47,457 nt of DNA from an uncultured Bacteroidales bacterium (GTDB taxonomy: Bacteria; Bacteroidota; Bacteroidia; Bacteroidales; UBA932). Every line of letters starts with the position of its first letter. Within the stretch, counting starts at the first letter, position 1. Shown piece after piece: positions 24,852-32,948 of the stretch. The stretch spans positions 1 to 47,457 of the forward strand of contig ONII01000015.1 of the NCBI GenBank assembly GCA_900317845.1, in the 5' to 3' direction. The position numbers and the translations under genes are program-made. The notes under the pieces are model-generated. The model searched no databases and was not told the origin of the DNA. It saw only the letters and a list, made by a program, of their open reading frames with translations.

Positions 24852-26222
24852 TTGGAAAACATTATCACGCAGCTGAATGCCATTGTCTGGAACCCCGTGC
24901 TGGTGGTTCTTCTCATTGGCGCCGGTCTCTATTTCTCTGTCCGTACCCGCTTTGTGCAGGTACGGAAATTTTCGACCATGCTGCGTTCCCTGTTTTCCAA
25001 GAAGCGGGATGGAAACGGCATTTCTTCCTTTGAGGCATTTTGCCTGGCCCTTTCCGGGCGCGTCGGCACCGGCAACATTGTGGGAGTAGCCACGGCCATC
25101 GCCTTTGGCGGCCCGGGCGCTGTGTTCTGGATGTGGGTGGTGGCCTTCTTTGGCGCATCCACTGCCTTTGTGGAATCTACACTGGCGCAAATCTATAAGT
25201 TTCAGCACAGCAGCGGCTACCGGGGCGGCCCGTTCGCATTCATTGAAAAAGGACTGGGTATCAAGTGGCTCGGGGTTGTTTTTGCCATCATTGCCGTTGT
25301 CTCCAGCGGACTGTTCCTTACTACGGTGCAGGCCAACGGAACCTCATCGGCCCTGGCCAATTCGTTCCCTGTGGTTACCCCGCTTGTTTCCGGCATTGCC
25401 CTGGCGGTGCTGCTGGGACTGGTTGTGATTGGGGGCGTCAAGCGCATTGCCGTTGTGGCCAGTGTCATTACCCCTTTTATGGCGCTGGGCTACATTGTGC
25501 TGTCATTGGTGGTGGTGGGTATGCATATCCATGAGGTGCCGGCCGTTTTCAGTGCCATTTTCAAAGGGGCATTCGGCCTCAGTCCCATATGCAGCGGTAT
25601 CCTGGGTTCCACCATCGCCATGGGCGTCAAGCGCGGTATTTTCTCCAACGAGGCCGGGCAGGGCACCGGGGCCATCGTATCGGCCGCAACCGACGTAGAG
25701 CATCCGGCCCAGCAGGGCCTGGCACAGTCGTTTTCCGTGTATGTGGATACCCTGCTGGTGTGCACGGCTACGGCGCTCATGATCCTTACCTCGGGCACCT
25801 ACAACATCCTGGACGGCCAGGGCGGCATGCTGTATGCCGGCGCCCCGGAGCTTGGGAACAATTACGTGGCCTATACCCAGTCTGCCGTAGATTCCGTATT
25901 TCACGGCTTTGGCAGCCGCTTTGTGGCGGTGGCTATGATTTTCTTCGCATTCACTACACTCCTGGCCTATTACTTTTACGCAGAATCCAGCATCATCTAC
26001 CTGTTCCAGGGCAAGAGCGCCCGCCAGGAAAAGTGGGTCATCCGTGTGCTCCAGCTCCTCATGCTGGCGGCGGTGGTGTTCGGTGCCATCCACGAGGCCG
26101 ACTTTATCTGGCAGCTGGGGGACATTGGTGTGGGCCTGATGGCCTGGATTACGGTGGTGAGCATCCTTATCTTGTGCCCCAAGGCTATCCGTTCCTTGAA
26201 AGAATTTGAATCCAAAAAATAA
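24852..26222 (+). CDS. Alanine/glycine:cation (sodium) symporter, AGCS family
   Basis: A sodium-coupled amino acid importer of 456 residues with about eleven membrane segments. Family hallmarks include GAGLYFSVRTRFVQVRKF near the N-terminus, FCLALSGRVGTGNIVGVATAIAFGGPGAVFWMW at about 58-90 (quoted positions only; core GTGNIVGVATAI) and the signature KRGIFSNEAGQGTGAIVSAA in the middle. The start is TTG at 24852; no in-frame ATG precedes the conserved first helix. It lies 3 bases after the Holin-X-like stop, which suggests coupled translation from that gene. The HIT gene follows after 9 bases. Confidence 0.93.
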   Translation: MENIITQLNAIVWNPVLVVLLIGAGLYFSVRTRFVQVRKFSTMLRSLFSKKRDGNGISSFEAFCLALSGRVGTGNIVGVATAIAFGGPGAVFWMWVVAFFGASTAFVESTLAQIYKFQHSSGYRGGPFAFIEKGLGIKWLGVVFAIIAVVSSGLFLTTVQANGTSSALANSFPVVTPLVSGIALAVLLGLVVIGGVKRIAVVASVITPFMALGYIVLSLVVVGMHIHEVPAVFSAIFKGAFGLSPICSGILGSTIAMGVKRGIFSNEAGQGTGAIVSAATDVEHPAQQGLAQSFSVYVDTLLVCTATALMILTSGTYNILDGQGGMLYAGAPELGNNYVAYTQSAVDSVFHGFGSRFVAVAMIFFAFTTLLAYYFYAESSIIYLFQGKSARQEKWVIRVLQLLMLAAVVFGAIHEADFIWQLGDIGVGLMAWITVVSILILCPKAIRSLKEFESKK

Positions 26223-26231
26223 TATAATACT

Positions 26232-26648
26232 ATGCCGCAGAATTGCCTCTATTGCCAGAACAAGGAAGCGCTGGATGCGCTCATGATTAAAATTGCCGAT
26301 TTGTCAGTCTCTACCCTGTACCTGTTCAAGGAACAGACCCACCCGGGCCGCTGCGTGGTGGCCTACAAAGACCATGTGGGCCAGCAGTTCGAGATTCCGG
26401 AGGCGGACTACGTGCAGTTTATGCTGGATGTGCGTCGTGTGGCTATTGCCATCAACAAGGCCTTTCAGCCGGCCAAAATCAACTTCGGCGCCTATTCAGA
26501 CACCCTCAAGCATGCCCACTGGCACATTGTCCCCAAATATGAGGGAGGTCCGGAATGGGGCGGAACCTTTGCCATGAACCCCAAGCAGACTTATCTCTCG
26601 GATGCCGAATACGCAGCAATCATCGACAAAATCCGTCAGTATCTTTAG
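26232..26648 (+). CDS. HIT-family nucleotide hydrolase/transferase
   Basis: A 138-residue HIT protein. The histidine triad appears as HAHWHIVP (about residues 96-103), the H-x-H-x-H core that attacks the alpha-phosphate of dinucleotides or AMP conjugates. The N-terminus has a C-x2-C pair (NCLYCQN) with no clear partner motif, so a zinc site as in some HIT proteins is possible. It follows the symporter gene by 9 bases and precedes the ECF S-component by 43 bases. Its exact substrate cannot be told, and its place in this operon is probably incidental. Confidence 0.92.
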   Translation: MPQNCLYCQNKEALDALMIKIADLSVSTLYLFKEQTHPGRCVVAYKDHVGQQFEIPEADYVQFMLDVRRVAIAINKAFQPAKINFGAYSDTLKHAHWHIVPKYEGGPEWGGTFAMNPKQTYLSDAEYAAIIDKIRQYL

Positions 26649-26691
26649 GCTCTGCCTGGAGTGTAATTTGCAATACTAAAAAAGATAAACT

Positions 26692-27201
26692 ATGTCAACT
26701 GCAGCCCTTGCCTCCCGGAAGTATTCCTTTGGTAATTATCGGACCTATTTAGCCGCCATTGCCTTTATTGGCGGCAATATCGTGGTCCCTCAGCTATGCC
26801 ATCTTATCCCCAATGGGGGGCTTATGTTCCTTCCCATTTATTTCTTTACGCTGGTCGCGGCGTTCCGCTGTGGCTGGAAAGTAGGTTTACTCACGGCGGT
26901 GCTCTCGCCGGTGGTGAACTGCCTGTTGTTCGGCATGCCGCCCGTGGCTTCGCTGCCTGCTATTCTGGTGAAATCCCTTACCCTGGTTGCCGCGGTGGAG
27001 CTCATCTCCCGCAAAATGGACTTCTCGCTGCTTTCCGTGGCGCTGGCCGTGCTGGCATACCAGCTGGTGGGCATGACGGTGGAATTCTTCATGGACTTCA
27101 ACTTCATGCACGCCATCCAGGATATCCGCATTGGCTGGCCGGGCATCCTCATCCAGATTGTGTGCGGCTACCTGGTCATTAAAGCCCTCCAGCGCAAATG
27201 A
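26692..27201 (+). CDS. ECF transporter S component-like membrane protein
   Basis: A 169-residue protein with five or six membrane segments, the size and layout of ECF S components, which bind vitamins or metal cofactors and dock on a shared energising module. Segments such as FLPIYFFTLVAAFRCGWKVG and LLTAVLSPVVNCLLFGMPP fit the substrate-binding half. It overlaps the next gene by 4 bases (ATGA), and that gene overlaps a TonB-dependent receptor. This suggests a dedicated two-membrane uptake route for one ligand. No ECF ATPase or T component is in the window. The ligand is unknown; the FmdE-like partner points to a metal or metal cofactor. Confidence 0.75.
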   Translation: MSTAALASRKYSFGNYRTYLAAIAFIGGNIVVPQLCHLIPNGGLMFLPIYFFTLVAAFRCGWKVGLLTAVLSPVVNCLLFGMPPVASLPAILVKSLTLVAAVELISRKMDFSLLSVALAVLAYQLVGMTVEFFMDFNFMHAIQDIRIGWPGILIQIVCGYLVIKALQRK

Positions 27202-27743
27202 AAGGCGTCCTGAAGAGCTTTCTTCTGCCTGCAGATTTTTATGCCGATGATGTCCGGGACATTGTCGGCAATTGCATTCAGCGCTACGGGGAGGAAGAAT
27301 GGCGGGCGGTCACGCTCACCAACGAGATTCACGGGCACCTGGGCATTTATTCTACGCTCGGCGCCAAGATGGGCATCCGGGCCCGGGAACTGTTCCGGGA
27401 AAGGGGTGCGGAAGGGGAGATGCAGATTCTGTCTTTTGCCGGAAGCGTGCCTCCCGTCAGCTGCCTGAACGACGGCCTGCAGGTGAGTACCGGCGCCTCC
27501 ATGGGGCACGGACTCTTTGCGGTGTCGGCCCAAAATCCGGTTTCCGTACGGGCACAATTTACTTGTGGTAATGCTTCATTTGAGCTACGGCTAAAGCCTG
27601 AATATGAGGTGCTTATTAGGTCAGATATTGAGAGAGGCGTGGCGCAATTCGGCCACTCTCCGGCCTACTGGAATTATGTCCGGCAGCTGGCGCTTTCCTA
27701 TTGGCGGGACTGGGACCGGACACAACTCTTCGAGGATGCGTAA
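27198..27743 (+). CDS. FmdE-like (formylmethanofuran dehydrogenase subunit E family) protein
   Basis: A 181-residue cytoplasmic protein. The segment TNEIHGHLGIYSTLGAKMG (about 41-59) matches the FmdE start motif FHGHxxxGxxxGxRA. SCLNDGLQVSTGASMGHG (about 93-110) matches the second motif, where most relatives have TGCTxGxGN. Here that Cys is Ala, while the first Cys is kept, so one metal ligand seems lost. The C-terminal zinc ribbon of archaeal FmdE is absent. FmdE-like proteins in Bacteroidota often lie beside metal or cofactor transport genes, and this one is translationally coupled on both sides (4-base and 8-base overlaps). A role in handling an imported metal species is likely but not shown. 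Confidence 0.75.
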   Translation: MKGVLKSFLLPADFYADDVRDIVGNCIQRYGEEEWRAVTLTNEIHGHLGIYSTLGAKMGIRARELFRERGAEGEMQILSFAGSVPPVSCLNDGLQVSTGASMGHGLFAVSAQNPVSVRAQFTCGNASFELRLKPEYEVLIRSDIERGVAQFGHSPAYWNYVRQLALSYWRDWDRTQLFEDA

Positions 27744-29748
27744 GGAAAAGTATACTCTGCTTTTGGCAATGCTGCTCCTGGGGGGGACGGCAGCTGCCCA
27801 GGAACACCGTCAGGATTCCACGGATGTGTTCTATAAACACCTGGAGCTCAAAGAGATAGTGGTTACAGGCCTGGCCGGTGACGCAAAAATGAAGGAAATG
27901 AGCGCGCCTGTATCGGTGGTGCGCCCGGCAGACCTGGCCGCCCGTGCAAGCGGCAATATCATCAGTGCCATAGCGGCGGAACCCGGCGTGAGCGAAATCA
28001 CTACCGGCGGCGGCATTTCCAAACCGGTTATTCGCGGCATGGGCTACAACCGCGTAGTTGTGGTGAGCGACGGCATTCGCCAGGAAGGCCAGCAGTGGGG
28101 CGATGAACATGGCATTGAGGTGGACGGCGCCGGCGTGCATTCCGTAGAAATCCTCAAGGGACCTGCCTCCCTGATGTACGGCTCAGACGCCCTCGCCGGC
28201 ATTATTATCTTCCATCCGGAACCCATCCGGATGCCGGGTACGGCGGGGGGCAGTGTGTCCACGGAATACCAGACGAACAACGGCCTGGCTACTTATTCGC
28301 TTGCCACGGACGGCAACCTGGGCGGCTGGGTTTGGGGCGCCCGTTTCTCGGACAAATACGCCCGTGCCTATAAAAATGCAGGGAACGGCCCTGTGGCCAA
28401 CTCCGGTTTCCGGCAGCGGGCTGCCCAGGCTCTGGTGGGCAAAAACGGCTCCTGGGGCTATTCCAGGCTTCGGCTCAGCTATTTCCACCTTACGCCCGGC
28501 ATGATAGAAGGGGAGGGCGACAACTTTGGCTATACGCCTGCGCTCCCTTTCCAGCAAGTGAGGCACTATAAGGTGGTGTCGGACAATACCGTCCGGCTGC
28601 CGCTGGGAAACCTGAAACTGCTTGTGGGCTGGCAGATGAACCGCCGGCAGGAGTTTGAAGAAAGTCCCGCGGAACCCGGTCTGGACTTCCGCCTAAACAC
28701 CCTCAATTATGATTTCCGCTGGCAGGCCACGCTGGAGCATGGCTGGAAACTGGCTGCGGGCCTGGCCGGCATGGGCCAGAAGAGCGACAACCTGGGCGAT
28801 GAGTACCTCATTCCCGCCTACGGCCTCTTTGACGCCGGTCTCTTTGCCACTGCCACCAAAACGCTGGGCCAGTGGACCCTTTCCGGCGGTATTCGGGCCG
28901 ATCTCCGCTGGCTGCACAGTGAGCCGCTGGAAGGCCGCTTTGAGGCTTTCAGCCGCCGTTTCCCGGGCATCAGCGCCAGCCTGGGCGCTGTGCGTCCGCT
29001 GGGCAAGTATTTTGTTATCCGCGCCAATGTGGCCCGCGGCTTCCGGGCCCCCAACCTGGCTGAACTCGGGTCCAACGGCGAGCATGAGGGCACCTTCCGC
29101 TATGAGTTGGGTAACAAGGACTTAAAGCCGGAATATAGCCTGCAGGGAGACCTGGGCGTAGACTTTACCTCTAAATACATCTCTGTGCAGGCTTCTGCCT
29201 TTGCCAGCCGCATCGACAATTACATTTTTGCAGCGCGTAATGGTGAATGGGCCGATGAAGGCCTGCCGGTGTATGTGTTCCGCAGCGGCCTGGCACAGCT
29301 TTACGGCGGAGAGTTCGGGGTAGATGTGCACCCGCTGCATCAGCTGCACTTGAGCAGCGCGTTTTCCTGTGTCTATGCCAGTGAGGCCGGCGGAGACAAC
29401 CTGCCGCTCATCCCGGCCCCGCGCCTGTTCTCGGAACTCAAGTGGGAAATCAGCCATGGCGGCAAGGTGTTCAACAATGCTTTTGTTGCGCTAAACCTGG
29501 ACTGGAACCTGCGTCAGGACCGTTTCTATGCCAGGGACAATACGGAAACGGCCACGCCGGCCTATCTGCTGCTGGGGGCATCGGCCGGAACGGATGTGGT
29601 CATTAAAGGGAAGACGCGTTTCTCGCTGTACATTATTGGCACCAACCTGACGGATGCGGTGTATGCGCCGCATCTGAGCCGCCTCAAGGATGCCGGTATT
29701 TATAATATGGGTCGAAATCTTACTTTTAAACTGGTGGTGCCTATTTAG
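27736..29748 (+). CDS. TonB-dependent outer membrane receptor
   Basis: A 670-residue TonB-dependent receptor for a small ligand such as a metal chelate or cobalamin-like cofactor. The start at 27736 overlaps the FmdE-like stop by 8 bases and gives a normal signal peptide (LLLAMLLLGGTAAAQ). A longer frame upstream is rejected because it runs through the FmdE-like gene. The TonB-box-like ELKEIVVTG lies at about 39-47, and the plug has ISKPVIRGMGYNRVVVVSDG and LKGPASLMYGSDALAGII. The barrel has RGFRAPNLAELG and YELGNKDLKPE, and the C-terminus is NLTFKLVVPI. It is smaller than SusC and has no SusD partner. It is the outer membrane member of the ECF-S/FmdE trio. Confidence 0.93.
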   Translation: MRKEKYTLLLAMLLLGGTAAAQEHRQDSTDVFYKHLELKEIVVTGLAGDAKMKEMSAPVSVVRPADLAARASGNIISAIAAEPGVSEITTGGGISKPVIRGMGYNRVVVVSDGIRQEGQQWGDEHGIEVDGAGVHSVEILKGPASLMYGSDALAGIIIFHPEPIRMPGTAGGSVSTEYQTNNGLATYSLATDGNLGGWVWGARFSDKYARAYKNAGNGPVANSGFRQRAAQALVGKNGSWGYSRLRLSYFHLTPGMIEGEGDNFGYTPALPFQQVRHYKVVSDNTVRLPLGNLKLLVGWQMNRRQEFEESPAEPGLDFRLNTLNYDFRWQATLEHGWKLAAGLAGMGQKSDNLGDEYLIPAYGLFDAGLFATATKTLGQWTLSGGIRADLRWLHSEPLEGRFEAFSRRFPGISASLGAVRPLGKYFVIRANVARGFRAPNLAELGSNGEHEGTFRYELGNKDLKPEYSLQGDLGVDFTSKYISVQASAFASRIDNYIFAARNGEWADEGLPVYVFRSGLAQLYGGEFGVDVHPLHQLHLSSAFSCVYASEAGGDNLPLIPAPRLFSELKWEISHGGKVFNNAFVALNLDWNLRQDRFYARDNTETATPAYLLLGASAGTDVVIKGKTRFSLYIIGTNLTDAVYAPHLSRLKDAGIYNMGRNLTFKLVVPI

Positions 29749-29777
29749 CATTCGGGGAATAGTGCTATCTTTGCCGC

Positions 29778-31220
29778 ATGAAGACGAACACGAAACGGAC
29801 TTGGATTGCCATGATACCTCTGGCGGTGCTTATTGTACTGCTGGTTTTCAATATCTCCATCTTTGGCTCGGATTCCATTCTGGGAGCGTCTCAAGTGGCG
29901 CTCCTGGTGGCTTCCGGGGTATGTGTAGCCCTCTCCATGTGGCTCTATAAAACCCCATGGGAGCAGTTTGAGGGGACTATTGCCAAGAACGTGGGCAGTG
30001 TGGCATCGGCCATCCTGATTCTTTTCCTGATAGGCGCCATTTCCGGTACATGGACCATGAGCGGGGTGGTTCCGGCGTTCATTTACTATGGGCTGCATTT
30101 GATCAGCCCCAAGGTGTTCCTCCTCACGACGTGCATTCTTTGCGCCTTGGTCTCCGTGATGACGGGCTCCTCCTGGACCACCATTGCTACGGTGGGTGTG
30201 GCGCTGCTGGGGATTGGCCGGGCGGAGGGCTTTTCAGATGCCATGACGGCGGGTGCCATCATTTCCGGAGCCTATTTTGGCGACAAAATTTCTCCGCTGT
30301 CGGATACCACCGTGCTGGCATCGTCCCTAAACCGGGTGAAGCTCTTCGATCATATCCATTATATGTATCTGACTACGGTGCCGTCGTTCGTTATTACGCT
30401 CATTGTGTTTACGGTTCTGGGGCTGGTGCATGGCAGCGGGTCTGCGGACCAGATTCAGGTCTATACCACTACGCTGGCCGCGCGATTCCATCTTTCTGCC
30501 TGGCTCATGGTAGTGCCGGCCGTTACGGTGGTGCTTATCTGGCGACGGAAGCCGGCACTCATGGTACTGGCTGAATCGGCCCTCGTAGCGGCGGTGGCGG
30601 CTCTTCTGTTCCAGCCGGAAATTGTCCGGGAAATAGGCGCGCGGGTTACTGCAGGCGCTACCGGGAGGGTGTATTTTGCCGGGATAGTGGAGATGGTGTA
30701 TAATTCCGTTTCGCTGGAGACGGGCGTTCCGGAAGTGAACCAGTTGGTGAGCACACGCGGCATGCTGGGGATGCTCAATACCGTGTTCCTCATCGTGTGC
30801 GCCATGTGTTTTGGCGCCACCATGCAAGGCAGCGGCATGATTGGGGACCTGTCCCGCATTCTGCAACCGTTAACGCGTTCCAGGGCTGGCCTGGTGGGTT
30901 CTACGGTGGTTACCGGTACGGCGCTCAACGGCATTGTGTCGGACCAATACCTGGCCATTATCCTTACCTCCAATATTTATCGGGATACGTATGAAAGAAA
31001 CGGATATGAAGCGCGCCTATTGAGCCGTAGCGTAGAGGATTCCGCCACAGTAACATCTCCGCTGTTCCCCTGGTCCAGTTGCGGGATGACCCAGGCTACC
31101 ATCCTGTCCGTTCCCACGCTCGTATATGCGCCGTTCTGCCTGTTCAATATCCTCTCGCCTTTTGTCTCTTTCCTGCTGGCGGTGACTGGGTGGCGGATTG
31201 TGCGGAGAGTGACGGAGTAA
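29778..31220 (+). CDS. NhaC-family Na+/H+ antiporter
   Basis: A 480-residue secondary transporter with about eleven membrane segments. Family features are the Gly/Ser-rich MTGSSWTTIATVGVALLGIG and the motif AGAIISGAYFGDKISPLSDTT (core GAYFGDKISPLSD), and the later LLSRSVEDSATVTSPLFPWSSCG-type region. It exports sodium or exchanges malate/lactate in some members; the exact role here is open. It starts 29 bases after the receptor gene. A -7 box TATCTTTG lies at 29766-29773, only 4 bases before the ATG, which implies a very short or absent leader, or use of Met12 as the start. A hairpin terminator follows at 31226. Confidence 0.9.
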   Translation: MKTNTKRTWIAMIPLAVLIVLLVFNISIFGSDSILGASQVALLVASGVCVALSMWLYKTPWEQFEGTIAKNVGSVASAILILFLIGAISGTWTMSGVVPAFIYYGLHLISPKVFLLTTCILCALVSVMTGSSWTTIATVGVALLGIGRAEGFSDAMTAGAIISGAYFGDKISPLSDTTVLASSLNRVKLFDHIHYMYLTTVPSFVITLIVFTVLGLVHGSGSADQIQVYTTTLAARFHLSAWLMVVPAVTVVLIWRRKPALMVLAESALVAAVAALLFQPEIVREIGARVTAGATGRVYFAGIVEMVYNSVSLETGVPEVNQLVSTRGMLGMLNTVFLIVCAMCFGATMQGSGMIGDLSRILQPLTRSRAGLVGSTVVTGTALNGIVSDQYLAIILTSNIYRDTYERNGYEARLLSRSVEDSATVTSPLFPWSSCGMTQATILSVPTLVYAPFCLFNILSPFVSFLLAVTGWRIVRRVTE

Positions 31221-31225
31221 AAAAT

Positions 31226-31250
31226 GCCGCCTTCCTTTGTGGAAGACGGC
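31226..31250. terminator. Bidirectional terminator between nhaC-like gene and Hc1 gene
   Basis: Hairpin GCCGCCTTCC / GGAAGACGGC with one mismatch and a 5-base loop. On the minus strand it is followed by ATTTTTT, so it fits an intrinsic terminator for the Hc1 gene. It also lies 5 bases past the antiporter stop on the plus strand. Confidence 0.75.
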
Positions 31251-31273
31251 AAGACATCAAAAAGTCCTGAAAC

Positions 31274-31429
31274 TTATTTTACAGAAACTTTGCGATACTC
31301 TTTAGCTGCTTTCTCGAGGGCGAGGGTAGCCTTGCGGACGCGAGCCTTGGCGGCCTTGTTGTCAACCTTGTCGATGTCGGCGGTGATAGCAGCGATCTGA
31401 GCCTTGATTTCAGCGATGAGCTTTTCCAT
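31274..31429 (-). CDS. Hc1-like (histone H1-like) small basic protein
   Basis: A 51-residue protein starting MEKLIAEIKAQIAAITADID and ending YRKVSVK. It is Lys- and Ala-rich, predicted to be a helical hairpin, and contains KAAKARVRKATLALEKAAKEYRK-type repeats (about 25-47). This matches the short Hc1-family proteins common in Bacteroidota, which are thought to bind DNA, with little direct evidence. It stands alone, has GC-rich codons like the highly expressed genes here, and ends at the terminator at 31226-31250. A weak -7-like TAACTTTA lies upstream. Confidence 0.85.
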   Translation of the reverse strand: MEKLIAEIKAQIAAITADIDKVDNKAAKARVRKATLALEKAAKEYRKVSVK

Positions 31430-31590
31430 TTGTTTTGTGTTTTAAAGTTAATATTTGGTTTTATTTGGGTTTTCTTGCGCTAAATTACTCATTTTAAGTG
31501 AATAAACAAGCGTTTTGTTCCAAAAAAAGCGAATTTTTGTGTGTTTTGAGGCGTTTTTTGCCCAATTGGGGGCTTTTCCCCCTTAACGAC

Positions 31591-32436
31591 TTAGTCTTTA
31601 ATCATTTTCTTGGCCAGCATACCCAGGAAGAATCGCTCGGAGAAACTCAGCGGTTGAATGTGCCCCAGCAGGACAATATCCAGGGCGGCAAAGCGTTTGC
31701 AGGTTTTGTTGAAATCGGCCACGTTCTCCTCGCCGGCATAGGCTTTGGCAAAGGTATCCCAGAACCGGACCATTTGCTGGTCCGTCATGTGTGCAATGTC
31801 CTGCACGCGCTTTTGACGGCCGAAGATGTTGCAGAACAGGTAGAAGTGCCCCAGGTCAAAGTACGGTGAGCCGTGCGTGGCTCGGCCCAGGTCTATCCAG
31901 TAGGCCTTGTCATCGGCAAGGATAATATTGCTGAAGGTGAAGTCTCCGTGCAGGAGGGTGGGGGTATCTTCCACGGTGTCCAGGAAGTCCTGTACGCGTT
32001 TCTGGGCCTTGGCGCTGAGCATGGCCGACTGGGCCACGGCCTCCGTCATCAGGGTTTTCATGGAAGGAATGGCCTTTGTGCCCGCTGTGCCGGTGGCATG
32101 GAACTTCTTGGCAAGTGTGGCCATCTGCAGGGCGTAGTCGTCCAGATGCTCCGGGTTGTCATGGCACAGTTTGGCAAAGGATTTTTTCCCTTCGATAGCC
32201 TGGCATAAGATGGCGGCCCGGCCGTTCACGCTCACCAGTTCTATCATCCGGGGCGTGGAGACGCCCAGTTCATAGATGGCCTTGGAAATGTTGAATTCCT
32301 GCACAAGGTCATCGGCCTTGGCAAGCTCTAAGTAACTTTCTTTAAGCAGAACGCCCGGTTCTGCCGGGTTGATGTATGTGGCGCCGTTTCCGCCTTCGCC
32401 TACCTTGGTCCATTGGGTGATGTCAAGTTCTTTCAT
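31591..32436 (-). CDS. Aminoglycoside-phosphotransferase-fold protein (TIGR02172-like)
   Basis: A 281-residue protein with the kinase-like APH fold. The start at 32436 is chosen because MKELDITQWTKVGEGGNGATY is the conserved N-terminus; a longer frame adds 17 residues inside the phosphatase gene. The glycine-rich GEGGNGATY lies at about 13-21, the catalytic loop is LLHGDFTFSNII, and the metal motif is WIDLGRATHG (DFG-like position). These match the TIGR02172-type family, whose substrate is unknown. It overlaps the tyrosine phosphatase gene by 14 bases, so the two are coupled and may act on related phosphorylated molecules. Confidence 0.85.
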   Translation of the reverse strand: MKELDITQWTKVGEGGNGATYINPAEPGVLLKESYLELAKADDLVQEFNISKAIYELGVSTPRMIELVSVNGRAAILCQAIEGKKSFAKLCHDNPEHLDDYALQMATLAKKFHATGTAGTKAIPSMKTLMTEAVAQSAMLSAKAQKRVQDFLDTVEDTPTLLHGDFTFSNIILADDKAYWIDLGRATHGSPYFDLGHFYLFCNIFGRQKRVQDIAHMTDQQMVRFWDTFAKAYAGEENVADFNKTCKRFAALDIVLLGHIQPLSFSERFFLGMLAKKMIKD

Positions 32437-32875
32437 ACTGTAGTAGTGCTTCGCATCCTTCCAGAAGGTCCTGGAAAGTGGTTTCAAAATCTCCGGTGTA
32501 CCAAGGGTCCGCTACGTCGCGTCCTACGCCGGTATAGGACATCATGAGGCGGATTTTGCCTTCCGGGTCCTCTGGAATAATACGCTGGATGCGCCTCAGG
32601 TTGGAAGCGTCCATGCAAATGATCCGGTCAAAGCGATTGTAGTCTCCCCGGGTGACTTGCCTGGCCCGTTTGTCCGGGCTGAACCAAACTCCATGTTGGC
32701 TCAGGCATCTTTTTGCCGGCGGGTAGATGGGACTGCCAATCTCCTCCGTGGAAACCGCTGCCGATTCAATGAAAAATTGCCCCTCCAGGCCCTTGGCCTT
32801 TACCAGCGCCTTGAGGATAAACTCCGCCATGGGGCTACGGCAAATGTTTCCATGACAGACAAACAGAACCCTCAT
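32423..32875 (-). CDS. Low-molecular-weight protein tyrosine phosphatase
   Basis: A 150-residue LMW-PTP that removes phosphate from tyrosine. The P-loop VCHGNICRSP (residues 6-15) has the catalytic Cys7 and Arg13. The general acid Asp lies in ADPWYTGDF near residue 123. Length and motifs are those of a complete cytoplasmic enzyme. It precedes and overlaps the APH-fold gene. A -7 box TATTTTTG lies on the minus strand at 32915-32908, about 32 bases before the ATG. A role in capsule or exopolysaccharide control is typical for the family, but no tyrosine kinase is in the window. Confidence 0.95.
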   Translation of the reverse strand: MRVLFVCHGNICRSPMAEFILKALVKAKGLEGQFFIESAAVSTEEIGSPIYPPAKRCLSQHGVWFSPDKRARQVTRGDYNRFDRIICMDASNLRRIQRIIPEDPEGKIRLMMSYTGVGRDVADPWYTGDFETTFQDLLEGCEALLQYERT

Positions 32876-32948
32876 GTGATATTGTTTTGTTAGCGGCTAC
32901 TAAGTTACAAAAATAATGATTAACTTTACCATGTAAATGCTTAGTGCT

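Noticed and set aside
24180-25208. Extended HypB N-terminus
   Set aside because: The extension crosses the divergent promoter and the plus-strand Holin-X-like and symporter genes; the ATG at 24179 gives a normal HypB.
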